Assembly (NCBI RefSeq): GCF_001558695.1
Contig: NZ_LNTU01000004.1
Span: 1-64,000 of the forward strand
Direction: 5' to 3'
DNA from: Paramesorhizobium deserti
Lineage (GTDB): Bacteria; Pseudomonadota; Alphaproteobacteria; Rhizobiales; Rhizobiaceae
DNA: 64,000 nucleotides
Positions 36,244-44,662 of the stretch are shown here, one piece after another. Below the pieces are notes generated by a model. That model was not told the origin of the DNA. It saw only the letters and a list, made by a program, of their open reading frames with translations, and searched no databases. Positions within the stretch are counted from its first letter, which is position 1. Each line of letters begins with the position of its first letter. Made by a program: the position numbers and the translations under genes.

Positions 36244-36912
36244 TCAGAACGCTATCTCTTTCCGCGCCGCCACGCATTGCTCGCAGGTTTTGACGGTCAC
36301 GGTGAAACTGCGAGGCCCTGTCCAACGTAGCGTCTGTGGCTCTATGGTCCAGTTCTCCGTTGAATCGTCTCCGGGAAAGTCCTGTGAATTGCCGCTTTCG
36401 GGATCGATCACATGAAGCCACGAGGCCTCCTCGCTCTTGTTGACCAGCGCGACATGCTGCTCGTCCGGGCTCCAGCTCTGCCATTGCTCGGGTCCGTAGC
36501 GTCCGGCGAAGATGTTTTGGAGCTTTGCTTTATCCCGATCGAGAACGAGCGTCTGCCAGCACAGCGCATCCGCTCCCGTGCCGTCGCATGCCTGGACGAT
36601 GCGAAACCGGCCGGAAGGGGAGGGCGGGAACAGCATCATTTGCCTAGCGGCAATGGCTTTCTGGCCACCGCCGCTATCTTCGTAGGAGGCAACCAGCGGA
36701 TCGGCGAGGGTTTGTCCGTCCAGGGTGAAAGTTCCCGTTCCGCTCAGCGCGAAACCGCAGGCCGGCGCATCGGACGTGACCTTGACGAACGTCGTCTTGC
36801 AGGTCGGATCCGCGTCCGATTGCGCATGGAGTTTTGAGGCGGCAATGCCCGCGGCGAGCAGGAGAGCTGAAAGGACTGCAAGCCCGGTCCTGTGCTTTCG
36901 TATCATCAGCAT
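36244..36912 (-). CDS. Secreted protein of unknown function
   Basis: 222 residues. A signal peptide (GLAVLSALLLAAGIAASKLHA) precedes a beta-rich protein with five or six cysteines (PTCKTTF, PACGF, VQACDG, ALCWQ and TCEQC). One stretch resembles a beta-propeller blade (WQSWSPDEQHVALVNKSEEASWLHVIDPESG). A CxxC (CEQC) lies near the end. No family is recognised; periplasmic location with disulfides is likely. Confidence 0.7.
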   Translation of the reverse strand: MLMIRKHRTGLAVLSALLLAAGIAASKLHAQSDADPTCKTTFVKVTSDAPACGFALSGTGTFTLDGQTLADPLVASYEDSGGGQKAIAARQMMLFPPSPSGRFRIVQACDGTGADALCWQTLVLDRDKAKLQNIFAGRYGPEQWQSWSPDEQHVALVNKSEEASWLHVIDPESGNSQDFPGDDSTENWTIEPQTLRWTGPRSFTVTVKTCEQCVAARKEIAF

Positions 36913-37015
36913 TCAGATCTTCTCCATCCTGTTTCACCGGCCCTTCTTACCACCTGCATGATGCCGCGGCATTCCTAAGAACTTCTTCGCCGACAGTTGG
37001 GCAACGGAGATGCAC

Positions 37016-37912
37016 CTAAATCCGCTCCGGTTCGGGCGGTTTTCTGACGACGAGCAGGAACACCAGCAGGATGAAAACCGCCGCGTCGCTCCATAGCAGC
37101 GAGAAATAGCCTTTCCAGAGAACATCGATGACGCCGACGGCCATGGCGCCCAGAGCGGCATGCAGCGGAGAGCGGAAGCCGCCGACCACGGTTACGAAAA
37201 GGATCTTCAGGCTGAAAATGAGTCCGGTGCTGAAATTGATGCTTCCGTAATAAAGAGCGGCCAGAAAGCCGGTCAGCGCAACCAGCGCGTAGGAGGCGAA
37301 CAAGGACGCGGTCCGTACAAAGGTGCAATCTATGCCACAGAAGGCGGCGGCGAGCGGATCGTCGCTGACGCTTCTCCAGATGCGGCCGGCTGCCGTCTTC
37401 TCCAGAACAAGCTGACACAGGCCTATGACGATCGTCACGGCAATGATCTCGATCACCTGCAACTGCGTGAGCGTTACGGACCAGGCTTGGCCGGCGATAT
37501 GGACCGGCGAAGACAATATCGGCGGAAGCCAATAGTCGCGGCTTTCGGCCGACAGGCGCGACAGCTCCACGAGAAAGAGGGCGAAGCCGAGACTTGCAAC
37601 CAGCATTGAGGTGCGCGGCGCTCCCGCCAGCGGCCGGTAGATATAACGCGCGACGGCGAAGGCCATGACCCCGCAGGCGGCAAGTGTCGCCAGCGCAGCG
37701 AAACCGAGTGCGGCGGGCAATGTCAGCCAGAGCACCGACCAGCCGAAGCCCGTCGCCAGGATGAAGGACTGGCCGGAGAAGGCAAAGACCGCGCCATAGG
37801 AAAGATCGGTGCGCCCCGTCAGCCCGTGGACGAGCACATAGGCATAGGCGAGCAGCGCGAAGAGCGCGCCCACATGCAGTCCGCTCGCCAGGAGTTGAAG
37901 GAAATAGCTCAT
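37016..37912 (-). CDS. LivH-type branched-chain amino acid ABC permease (orphan)
   Basis: 298 residues from the ATG at 37912 (an ATG three codons earlier also exists), with eight or so membrane helices and the LivH pattern: LASGLHVGALFALLAYAYVLVHGLTGRTDLSYGAVF in parts, and IDCTFVRTASLFASYALVALTGFLAAL. It would form half of the channel of a HAAT-family importer. No LivM, LivG, LivF or binding protein gene is nearby, so it is incomplete as a transporter unless partners are elsewhere. It diverges from the CGNR regulator gene across a palindrome. Confidence 0.88.
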   Translation of the reverse strand: MSYFLQLLASGLHVGALFALLAYAYVLVHGLTGRTDLSYGAVFAFSGQSFILATGFGWSVLWLTLPAALGFAALATLAACGVMAFAVARYIYRPLAGAPRTSMLVASLGFALFLVELSRLSAESRDYWLPPILSSPVHIAGQAWSVTLTQLQVIEIIAVTIVIGLCQLVLEKTAAGRIWRSVSDDPLAAAFCGIDCTFVRTASLFASYALVALTGFLAALYYGSINFSTGLIFSLKILFVTVVGGFRSPLHAALGAMAVGVIDVLWKGYFSLLWSDAAVFILLVFLLVVRKPPEPERI

Positions 37913-37944
37913 GCCACTCAATCCGGTTTCACGAAACCTAACTT

Positions 37945-37960
37945 GTAAAATGCATTTTAC
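37945..37960. promoter_or_regulatory. 16-bp perfect palindrome between permease and CGNR genes
   Basis: GTAAAATGCATTTTAC lies in the 64-base gap between the two divergent starts and so would cover both promoters. It is a likely operator for the CGNR-type regulator. Confidence 0.6.
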
Positions 37961-37976
37961 CAGTTATAATTTTTCC

Positions 37977-38594
37977 ATGGCAATCGAATGGAACGAGCAT
38001 CGCTTCAGCGGGGGCGCCCTGGCGCTCGATATGGTGAACACGGTGATCTATCGTGAGATGCCCGACCGTCGTTTCGACCGTTTTGAGGACAGAGAGGAAA
38101 TTCCCCGTTTTGCGGAAGCCGCGGTCCGATATCGCGCCGAAGAACTTGGCGGCGCGGTGCTGATGCCGCCTGGCAACGAAACGGAGACCGGCGAGATGCT
38201 GTCGCTGCGCGAGGCGATCAACGCGCTCTTTCGCCGGACGGCGATCGAGGGGGCGGCGGTCGGTGCAGGCGCTCTCGCCGCCTTTCTTTCGCGTGGGGCG
38301 GTCCTGACGCACCGGCTTCCGCCTGAAATGGCGCTGCCGCTCGGCCCTGATTTGCGGGAAGGAAAAATCTTGCCGCTCGGCGCGGCTGCATTCCTTTCCG
38401 GCCTGCGGCTGATCCAGCCGGAACGCCTGTCGCGCATCCGCGTCTGCCCCAATTGCCATTGGCTTTATATCGACAACAGCCGCAACCGCAGCCGCCGCTG
38501 GTGCGACATGAATGTCTGCGGCAACCGGGCGAAGGCCAAGCGTCACTACGAGCGCAAGCGTGCCGGGACTGGAAAAGACCGTGCATCGCATTGA
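37977..38594 (+). CDS. CGNR zinc-finger / ABATE-domain regulator
   Basis: About 205 residues from the ATG at 37977. The N-terminal ABATE domain starts EHRFSGGALALDMVNTVIYRE. The C-terminal zinc finger reads RIRVCPNCHWLYIDNSRNRSRRWCDMNVCGNRAKAKRHYERKR, in parts: the four cysteines and the CGNR box are intact. Proteins of this type are thought to be transcription regulators, often next to the genes they control; the divergent LivH-type permease is the obvious candidate. The stop overlaps the lipoprotein start region. Confidence 0.9.
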   Translation: MAIEWNEHRFSGGALALDMVNTVIYREMPDRRFDRFEDREEIPRFAEAAVRYRAEELGGAVLMPPGNETETGEMLSLREAINALFRRTAIEGAAVGAGALAAFLSRGAVLTHRLPPEMALPLGPDLREGKILPLGAAAFLSGLRLIQPERLSRIRVCPNCHWLYIDNSRNRSRRWCDMNVCGNRAKAKRHYERKRAGTGKDRASH

Positions 38595-39147
38595 GGATCG
38601 GAAAATAACGGGTTGGGCGAGCGCGAGCGCCCTTATCCTGATCCTCATAATGACGCTAATTGCCGGATGCCGGGATGTGCCGGCGGAAAATCATGTCGAA
38701 ATCAATGGCAGGCTCTTCGTCTTCAACTACCGCAATGCCGTCGCCACCTATCTCGTTACGCTTGCCAAACTGCGGCCGTTGCCGGAGGGCACCGAGTTTG
38801 AAGCGGAGTTCGAGAACCCGGCCGGTGGCCCGCCGCTCTTAAAACGCCAAAAAATCTGGCCGACGCTCGACAGGATCACCGTCGAAAGCCCGCCTGTCCA
38901 CTGTGTCGTCGCTGATCGGCCCTATCAGGTGACGATCCGCATCCTGGATAAGGAAGGCAAAGAACTGCAACGTGTAGAGACGACGCTGATCTCCGACACG
39001 GATCAATCGGTATTGCCGGACCGGCCTCTGGTCGTCGGCCCGTTCTATGATCCCAATCCGGAACTGGCGGGCCATCCCGATGGAAAGCTCCCGCAGGGAA
39101 ACGGCGTCGCCTGTCCCGCCGCGAAGAATGGTAACGCATCGGGATAA
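38581..39147 (+). CDS. Small lipoprotein of unknown function
   Basis: About 188 residues from a GTG at 38581 that overlaps the end of the CGNR gene. The signal ends in a lipobox (LIAGC), so the mature protein starts with a lipidated Cys. The rest is a beta-sandwich-like domain (HVEINGRLFVFNYRNAVATYLVTLAKL), with PYQVTIRILDKEGKELQRVETTLISD. Nothing identifies its role. Translation coupling suggests co-expression with the CGNR gene. Confidence 0.7.
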   Translation: MHRIEDRKITGWASASALILILIMTLIAGCRDVPAENHVEINGRLFVFNYRNAVATYLVTLAKLRPLPEGTEFEAEFENPAGGPPLLKRQKIWPTLDRITVESPPVHCVVADRPYQVTIRILDKEGKELQRVETTLISDTDQSVLPDRPLVVGPFYDPNPELAGHPDGKLPQGNGVACPAAKNGNASG

Positions 39148-39178
39148 TCCGGAGCAAATCCGCCCGTAACCCAGATGT

Positions 39179-39787
39179 TCATGCGGCTTCGCTTTGCCGT
39201 GATGCGCTGAAAAGATTGCGGCCGAAATTACGCGCAGTCTCGAGATGATGAGACATATCCCCCGTTTCCGACGGCAGCAGGAGCTCGGATGTCACGACCG
39301 GTGCGCCGCAATAATCGAATATCCCATGATCGATCTGCGTTCTCATGGCCCCGAAATAGCCGTGCCGCGCGTAGGTGCGCAGATCGGCGCCGCCGATGGC
39401 CACCAGATGGATCCGGAGATGCTGAAGCTTCTTCACCACTCTGGTTTCGAAATCGTCGTCATAAGCCCAGCCATTGGCGAAGACGCGATCGATCCATCCC
39501 TTGAGGAGCCCTGGCATCGACCACCAATAGACGGGATAGACCAGCACGAGGGCATCGGCGCGGTCGATCCTCGCCTGCTCGGCGGCGACATCGGCCGGAG
39601 GCGGCGCTTTTCTGAGATGGAGGGCAATGTCAGCCGCGGTATAGCGGGGATCGAACCCCTCCGCCGCAAGATCGGCTATCTCGAAGGAGTTGCCGGGGAA
39701 CAGGGAGACGCCCTCGGCAAGATGCGCGGCGGCGCTATGGGTGAACGATCCGCGGTCAGGGTGCGAGGCAACGATAAGCGTATGCAT
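39179..39787 (-). CDS. NAD(P)H oxidoreductase, flavodoxin-like (NQO1/KefF type)
   Basis: 202 residues from the ATG at 39787. The FMN-binding start is MHTLIVASHPDRGSFTHSAAAHLAEG, the middle has ADALVLVYPVYWWSMPGLLKGWIDRVFANGWAY, and the end has the glycine-rich flavin contact region. Family members reduce quinones or other electrophiles by two electrons. The gene diverges from the TetR regulator, with a large palindrome between, so it is the likely regulated target. Confidence 0.92.
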   Translation of the reverse strand: MHTLIVASHPDRGSFTHSAAAHLAEGVSLFPGNSFEIADLAAEGFDPRYTAADIALHLRKAPPPADVAAEQARIDRADALVLVYPVYWWSMPGLLKGWIDRVFANGWAYDDDFETRVVKKLQHLRIHLVAIGGADLRTYARHGYFGAMRTQIDHGIFDYCGAPVVTSELLLPSETGDMSHHLETARNFGRNLFSASRQSEAA

Positions 39788-39826
39788 GGCAAACTCCAGT
39801 GGACTGGTTGCAAAGGAAGGACGGGT

Positions 39827-39863
39827 CTTATATACTTTTAGTAAGTTACTATTGGTATATAAG
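39827..39863. promoter_or_regulatory. 37-bp palindromic TetR operator
   Basis: Outer arms CTTATATAC and GTATATAAG enclose inner arms AGTAA-g-TTACT, giving symmetry across 37 bases. The site ends two bases before the TetR start codon and lies 40 bases upstream of the oxidoreductase start, so it can control both. Confidence 0.85.
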
Positions 39864-39864
39864 C

Positions 39865-40527
39865 ATGTCAAGTCAGGCCAGAGAACAGACATCCAGTGCG
39901 CAGCCGCGTCGCCGTCTGGCGAGGGAGGATCGGCACCGCCAGCTTCTGGATGTCGCATGGCGGCTGATCCGGGAAGAGGGGACGGAAGCCCTGACGCTCG
40001 GGCGGCTTGCGGAGCAGGCGCATGTGACGAAGCCGGTCGTTTATGACCATTTCGGCACACGGTCGGGATTGCTGATGGCGCTCTATCAGGAATTCGACGC
40101 ACGCCAGACCACGATCATGGATTCCGCGCTCCAGGCGAGTGAGCCGACACTGGCGGCCAAGGCGGCGGTGATCGCCTCGTCCTATGTCGATTGCGTGCTT
40201 CTGCAGGGCCGTGAGATACCGGATGTGATCGCGGCGCTCGCCGGTTCGCCGGAGCTTGAAAGAACCAAGCGTCAATACGAGGCGGCGTTCATCGAAAAAT
40301 GCCGGGTCCTGCTTGCACCCTTCTCGGCAACCGGTGACATCGCCTCCGCCGGTCTTTGGGGAATGCTCGGTGCGGCCGAGGGTCTATCCTGCGCGGCCGC
40401 GGCCGGAGACATCACGGCCGCGCAGGCGAAAGACGAACTCTACGAAATCATCATTGCGATGGTCGCAAGAAGTGCCGGCGGTCATGTCATGTCGCCAGAC
40501 CCTGGTCCGCTGCGTGATCGATTCTGA
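39865..40527 (+). CDS. TetR-family regulator
   Basis: 220 residues from the ATG at 39865. The HTH is clear: LLDVAWRLIREEGTEALTLGRLAEQAHVTKPVVYDHFGTRSGLL in parts. The C-terminal ligand domain is helical and not assigned. It should repress itself and the divergent oxidoreductase and respond to an electrophile or quinone, by analogy with such pairs. Confidence 0.92.
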   Translation: MSSQAREQTSSAQPRRRLAREDRHRQLLDVAWRLIREEGTEALTLGRLAEQAHVTKPVVYDHFGTRSGLLMALYQEFDARQTTIMDSALQASEPTLAAKAAVIASSYVDCVLLQGREIPDVIAALAGSPELERTKRQYEAAFIEKCRVLLAPFSATGDIASAGLWGMLGAAEGLSCAAAAGDITAAQAKDELYEIIIAMVARSAGGHVMSPDPGPLRDRF

Positions 40528-40556
40528 GCTGATACTGATTTGTCGTGCACGCGCCG

Positions 40557-40646
40557 GCGGATAATGCCGACATCAGGATTATGCCGGTATCCGCGTTGTG
40601 GAGCCGAAAGCAGTGGCTTCTGGTTCGATGATGTAGGCATAATCAG
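40557..40646. repeat. Left inverted repeat of a RIT-like element
   Basis: The reverse complement aligns without gaps over about 90 bases with 43476-43566 at roughly 70 percent identity by eye. Shared features are TGATTATGCC at the inner end, a GGAAGCGG/GGCTC block in the middle, CCGGCA-AATCC, and TCGGCATTAT at the outer end. Internal motifs of the TTATGCCGATA type recur in both orientations. The remainder of the 334-base gap to 40861 shows no gene. Confidence 0.75.
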
Positions 40647-40861
40647 AGCGATCTAGGGAAGATGAAAGATCGGACCCTGTTGCAGCCGTCCCCATTTTGC
40701 TCGCGCTACGGCACAAATCGGCCGGGGCGCATACCGTCTTGGGCTTTGCCCTCGAAAGCTGACGCCTGCTGGAAATCATCATTTATGGTCCAACAAGATT
40801 ATTCCCAGGGCCGAGACGACCCCAGAGTTAGCCTGTCCCACCAGGTGATTTTGAACCACGC

Positions 40862-41449
40862 CTAGGCGGCCGGAGCGTAGCGGTTCACCACAATGCCACA
40901 TTCATAGGCCTTCGAGCCAAGGAGGCAGAGCTTGCGGAAGCCATTCTGGTCGAAGATGCGGGTACCGCCGCCGAGAGCTGCAGGATTGATGTAGAATTGG
41001 AACTCGTCCACCAGCCCGGCCGCGATCAATGCCGAAGCAAATCCCGTGCCACCGAAAACAGCGATGTTGTTACCTTCCTCGGCCTTCAACGCGCCAACCT
41101 CACGCGGAAGGTCTCCGCTTCTGACCACCGTACGCTCCCATCGGGACTTTTCCAGCCTGTCGCTTGGCACCACCTTCTGCACATCGATAATACGTTGCGC
41201 GAAGGCATAGAACGGGTCCTGCGGGTATCTCTTCGCCGCATTGCCCCAATGGGACAGATAGCCTTCCTCCACCATCATGCGGCTCAACAATATGGTGTCG
41301 ATGGACCGGAAGTGGGCATTGAAATCCAGCTTGAGCGCTTCGTCCCAGCGGTTGTCGTCACCCCAGCCCCAAACCTGCCAATCGTGGTCGCCATCGGCGT
41401 CAACAAAGCCGTCGACTGACATCTGCATCTGAAGAATTAGCTTTCTCAT
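40862..41449 (-). CDS. Dihydrofolate reductase-family (RibD C-terminal-like) protein
   Basis: 195 residues starting MRKLILQMQMSVDGFVDADG, the usual opening of the RibD-C/dihydrofolate-reductase-like family. It has the fold landmarks DTILLSRMMVEEGYLSHW, NIAVFGGTGFASALIAAGLVDEFQFYINPAALGGGTRIF. These NADPH-binding proteins are of mixed or unknown function and often travel with regulators of ArsR or HxlR type. It lies within the inverted-repeat unit 40557-43566, next to a truncated NAD(P)-binding gene. Confidence 0.9.
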   Translation of the reverse strand: MRKLILQMQMSVDGFVDADGDHDWQVWGWGDDNRWDEALKLDFNAHFRSIDTILLSRMMVEEGYLSHWGNAAKRYPQDPFYAFAQRIIDVQKVVPSDRLEKSRWERTVVRSGDLPREVGALKAEEGNNIAVFGGTGFASALIAAGLVDEFQFYINPAALGGGTRIFDQNGFRKLCLLGSKAYECGIVVNRYAPAA

Positions 41450-41485
41450 TTTCGGAATCGTCCAGTTCCATAAATGGTTACCAGT

Positions 41486-41782
41486 TTAGGCGGCGTGACG
41501 TGAGGTCGCCTCGACCAGTCGATCGCCGACTTCGCGCTCGAAGCGATGAGGGTCCGGCGCCCGAACGTCGAACGGGATCATGACATAGGCGCAGTCCGCA
41601 CCCGCAAAGGTGCGATTCAGCGCGTGCTGATCCGTGAGCGCAACGCCCAGACCCCGAGCCACGCCCCTCACCGTGTGGCCTTGTTGCTGCAGTCTTGCCG
41701 ATGCCACGGCGCCGACCTCGCTGGTTGCGCCTACCACCACGATGGTGCGCTTGCCTCCCCTCGATTGATCCACCTCGGTCAT
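41486..41782 (-). pseudogene. NmrA-like NAD(P)-binding gene, truncated
   Basis: About 98 residues from the ATG at 41782. The Rossmann start is intact (KRTIVVVGATSEVGAVASARLQQQGHTVRGVARG in parts) and the frame continues to AYVMIPFDVRAPDPHRFEREVGDRLVEATSRHAA, then stops. NmrA/SDR-type proteins are about 280-300 residues, so two thirds are missing, including the substrate half. Downstream sequence is the reductase gene, so the truncation is a deletion. It diverges from the HxlR gene. Confidence 0.8.
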
Positions 41783-41904
41783 AGCTTTTTCCTTTTCCAA
41801 GAACGATGGAAGCCAGTGCGGCTCCAACTATGCTTTACAATTGGAACTGTTGACGTCGAGTCCAAATGATGTCAATAGTAAAGTGATTTAAAAATGGAAC
41901 TGAA

Positions 41905-42327
41905 ATGTCAACCAAGAATAAATCGAACTGCCCCATCAACCTGTCACTCGAACTGATTGGTGACCGATGGTCGTTGTTGATCATTCGCGACATGATGTTC
42001 GCAGGCAAAAAGCACTTCAGGGAGTTCCTGCAATCGGATGAAGGTATTTCGTCGCGCACGCTCTCCGACCGGCTGCAGACCCTCCAGGAGGAGGGGATCG
42101 TGACGCGCCACGACGATCCCGGACATAAGCTCAAAGCGGTCTACCGCCTGACACAGGCCGGGATCGATCTTCTGCCGATGCTGGTGGATCTGGGTTCCTG
42201 GGGGAATCGCTATCGTGCTGCCGACTCCGAATTGGGCACCGTCGCGGAAAACCTTGCAGCGGGTGGGCCCGAGTCAATCACGCGGATGAAGATGCAGCTT
42301 GTGTTAGAGCATTCCGCCGCGGATTGA
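41905..42327 (+). CDS. HxlR-family regulator
   Basis: 140 residues. The winged helix is typical: CPINLSLELIGDRWSLLIIRDMMFAGKKHFREFLQSDEGISSRTLSDRLQTLQEEGIVTRHDDPG in parts, with the N-terminal Cys often found in redox-sensing HxlR proteins. It probably controls the divergent NmrA-like gene, whose truncation may leave it without its first target. The 122-base gap holds TTGAC-N16-GTCAA. Confidence 0.9.
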   Translation: MSTKNKSNCPINLSLELIGDRWSLLIIRDMMFAGKKHFREFLQSDEGISSRTLSDRLQTLQEEGIVTRHDDPGHKLKAVYRLTQAGIDLLPMLVDLGSWGNRYRAADSELGTVAENLAAGGPESITRMKMQLVLEHSAAD

Positions 42328-42524
42328 ATTCCAGCGCCATGCCGGACCACTTGTGCCGAACGCCATCAAGGATGCGGCCGGCAACTGGCATCTGTGATTC
42401 GGGCGCACGCCAAGCAGGGATTAAATAGAATGGCTTGCTCGCTCGTCCCGTGAAGAGACATGTACCTTGCGCTATGTGCAAAGAGCTCGCCGTCTCTCCC
42501 TGTTTGAAAAACAAGGAGATCACA

Positions 42525-43479
42525 ATGACGATCAATCGATACCGATACTTCTATGCCTGTGCCTTCTCATTGTTCGAGGGCCATCTCGTCGCCTTTGTCG
42601 ATGAGATGGTCGAGCACGATCACGCGGAGAGCACAGTCAGAATCTACCTGAGCTGCATAAATGATGTTGCCAAGGCAATACGTGCTGCGGGGATCGCAGC
42701 ATGCGATCTCGATGAAACACGACCTTCGAACTCGTCGCTGCCATGGGATGGATAGAATCCCGTGAAACCTATGCAAGGTTCGTGATGAAACACTTCGTTC
42801 GCTTCCTCTCGGAGCACGGTGTGACGCGGGAACGTCCAGCTCTGTCACCAAAAGAAGCCGCGCGCCTGGAATTGCGTGCGGCCTACGAAGACTATTTGCG
42901 GCGCCAGCGGGGATTGAGCGAACGCACAATCATCGACAGTTGGCGGTTTGCCGAGCAGTTCCTGGACTTCCGCTTTCCCGAGGGTGCCGATGATCTCGGG
43001 AACATATCCGCCGAGGGGCTCACATTCGCTGCGAAGGCAAGGGCCGCAAGCATCGCACCACACCTCTGAGACGGGAAACCGTCAAGGTGGTGGAAGTCTG
43101 GCTGAAAGAGCGTGGGGGCGCCGAGGACGATCCACTGTTCCCAAGCATCAAGGGAACGCGGCTCAGTCGCGACGCTCTGGAAGACATCGTGCGCCGGCAC
43201 GTGCTCACCGCATCGAGATCGTGTCCGTCGCTGATTGGCAAACGGGTCAGCCCCCATGTCCTGCGCCATAGCACCGCGATGGAGCTGTTACACCATGGGG
43301 TCGACCAGACCGTTATCGCGCTATGGCTTGGGCACGAGAATGTCGAGACCACGCAGATCTATGTTCATGCGGATTTGCGACTCAAGGAGAAGGCGCTTGC
43401 CCGAGTAACGGCCCCCGCTGCCAATCCGGGAAGATATCGGCCGGATGATAAACTCCTCGCCTTCCTCGAATCCCTTTGA
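42525..43479 (+). pseudogene. Fused remnant of RIT tyrosine recombinases
   Basis: Three frames carry parts of tyrosine recombinases. The N-terminal SAM-like domain lies at 42525-42715 (TINRYRYFYACAFSLFEGHL). A second frame to about 43040 has ETYARFVMKHFVRFLSEHG and LRRQRGLSERTIIDSWRFAEQFLDF. A third frame from about 43025 has EGKGRKHRTTPLRRETVKVV and then VSPHVLRHSTAMELLHHG, LGHENVETTQIYVHADL (HxxR, H and nucleophile Tyr). The central catalytic part with the first Arg is missing. N-terminal style fits the first and C-terminal style the third protein of RIT triplets, as if an internal deletion had joined them. Confidence 0.75.
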
Positions 43480-43600
43480 TTATGCCGATACCTATGAGCC
43501 GGAGGCGACCGCTTCCGGCTCTACAAAACAGATGCCGGCACAATCCGGATATCGGCATTATGCGCGTTATTCCGATATCGGCATAAAGTCCACGCGTCGT
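43476..43600. repeat. Right inverted repeat of a RIT-like element
   Basis: Starts at the recombinase stop codon. It contains TGATTATGCCGATA, then CCGGATATCGGCATTATG and TTCCGATATCGGCATAAAG, short palindromic motifs repeated in both orientations. 43476-43566 pairs with 40557-40646. Confidence 0.75.
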
Positions 43601-43642
43601 GACATGATTGGCCACGGATTTCCCTAACCATCAAATCTGAAA

Positions 43643-43680
43643 CTTAGCCATTGCGCTAAGTGTTTTGCCATGATACTTAG
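43643..43680. promoter_or_regulatory. Operator region of the ArsR gene
   Basis: CTTAGC-cattgc-GCTAAG (43643-43660) overlaps a second inverted repeat CTAAGT-N13-ACTTAG (43656-43680). It lies directly upstream of the ArsR start codon at 43685, in the position of an autoregulatory ArsR-family site. Confidence 0.6.
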
Positions 43681-43684
43681 CCTT

Positions 43685-44029
43685 ATGGATCAGTATTCAG
43701 GGCAGTTGAACGGTATCTTTCAAGCGCTTGCCGATCCCACCCGCCGTGCGGTGCTGGGGCGGTTGGGCAAAGGTCCCGCAAGCATCAGTGAATTGGCGGA
43801 GCCGTTCGACATGGCTCTGCCATCCTTCATGAAGCACATCCATATTCTCGAGGACAGCGGAATGATCCGTACACGCAAGGAAGGTCGGGTCCGAACATGC
43901 GCGATCGAGAAGAAGCAATTTGCCGTCGTCCAGGACTGGCTTTCCGAACAGCGCGCCATCTGGGAAGGCCGCACCGACAGGCTCGAACAATTCGTCATCA
44001 CCGAACAGGAAAAGGAAAAATCCAAATGA
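43685..44029 (+). CDS. ArsR-family regulator
   Basis: 114 residues from the ATG at 43685. The winged helix is typical: GIFQALADPTRRAVLGRLGKGPASISELAEPFDMALPSFMKHIHILEDSGMIRTRKEGRVR in parts. No metal-binding cysteine box (ELCVCDL) is present, so it belongs to the non-metal group commonly paired with AHSA1/START proteins. The stop overlaps the next start (ATGA). Confidence 0.92.
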   Translation: MDQYSGQLNGIFQALADPTRRAVLGRLGKGPASISELAEPFDMALPSFMKHIHILEDSGMIRTRKEGRVRTCAIEKKQFAVVQDWLSEQRAIWEGRTDRLEQFVITEQEKEKSK

Positions 44030-44496
44030 GCCAATCGTTCAATCCGAATCTCGACCTGACGATATCGCGTATCATCAAGGCGCCTCGTGCCGCTGTCTGG
44101 AACGCTTGGACAAACCCGGCGAGCCTGGCGCAGTGGTGGATTCCGGCGCCGGCCAAGTGCCGTGTGGCAAAACTGGATCTTCATCCCGGCGGTGCGTTCG
44201 TGACCGAGATGAGCGAAGACGGCGATTTCATGCCGCATCTCGACGCCTGCTTTCTCGATATCCGCGAAGGCGAACGGCTCGTTTTCACCAATGCACTGAT
44301 CGGTGGATGGCGGCCCGCGGAGCAGCCCTTTATCACAGCGGTCATCTCCTTCAGGGACCATCCGGACGGCACCGACTACCTCGCCCATGTCATGCACAAG
44401 AACAATGTCGATCGTAACCGGCATGAGGAGTTGGGCTTCTATGACGGGTGGGGGACCGTCGTCGGGCAGCTCGCCCAATTCGTAGAGCGACCATAG
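44026..44496 (+). CDS. AHSA1/SRPBCC-family protein
   Basis: 156 residues. The START-like fold opens LTISRIIKAPRAAVWNAWTNPASLAQWWIP, continues VAKLDLHPGGAFVTEM and ends ELGFYDGWGTVVGQLAQFVE. Members bind hydrophobic ligands in a helix-grip cavity and are often encoded with ArsR-type regulators. Coupled translation with the ArsR gene is seen. Ligand unknown. Confidence 0.92.
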   Translation: MSQSFNPNLDLTISRIIKAPRAAVWNAWTNPASLAQWWIPAPAKCRVAKLDLHPGGAFVTEMSEDGDFMPHLDACFLDIREGERLVFTNALIGGWRPAEQPFITAVISFRDHPDGTDYLAHVMHKNNVDRNRHEELGFYDGWGTVVGQLAQFVERP

Positions 44497-44662
44497 CGGA
44501 GCAGGGCAGCCGTTCTGCGGATGATGGACAGGTGAGTAGTCCGCCACTTCACACACAAATAAGTGATCCGTCCCGCGCGCCCTTTACCTCAACCGGATAG
44601 GGGATGATACTCCGGTCTTTTCGGTTGTTTTCCAACGATCCGGCCTGAGGAGGTACCCAACA

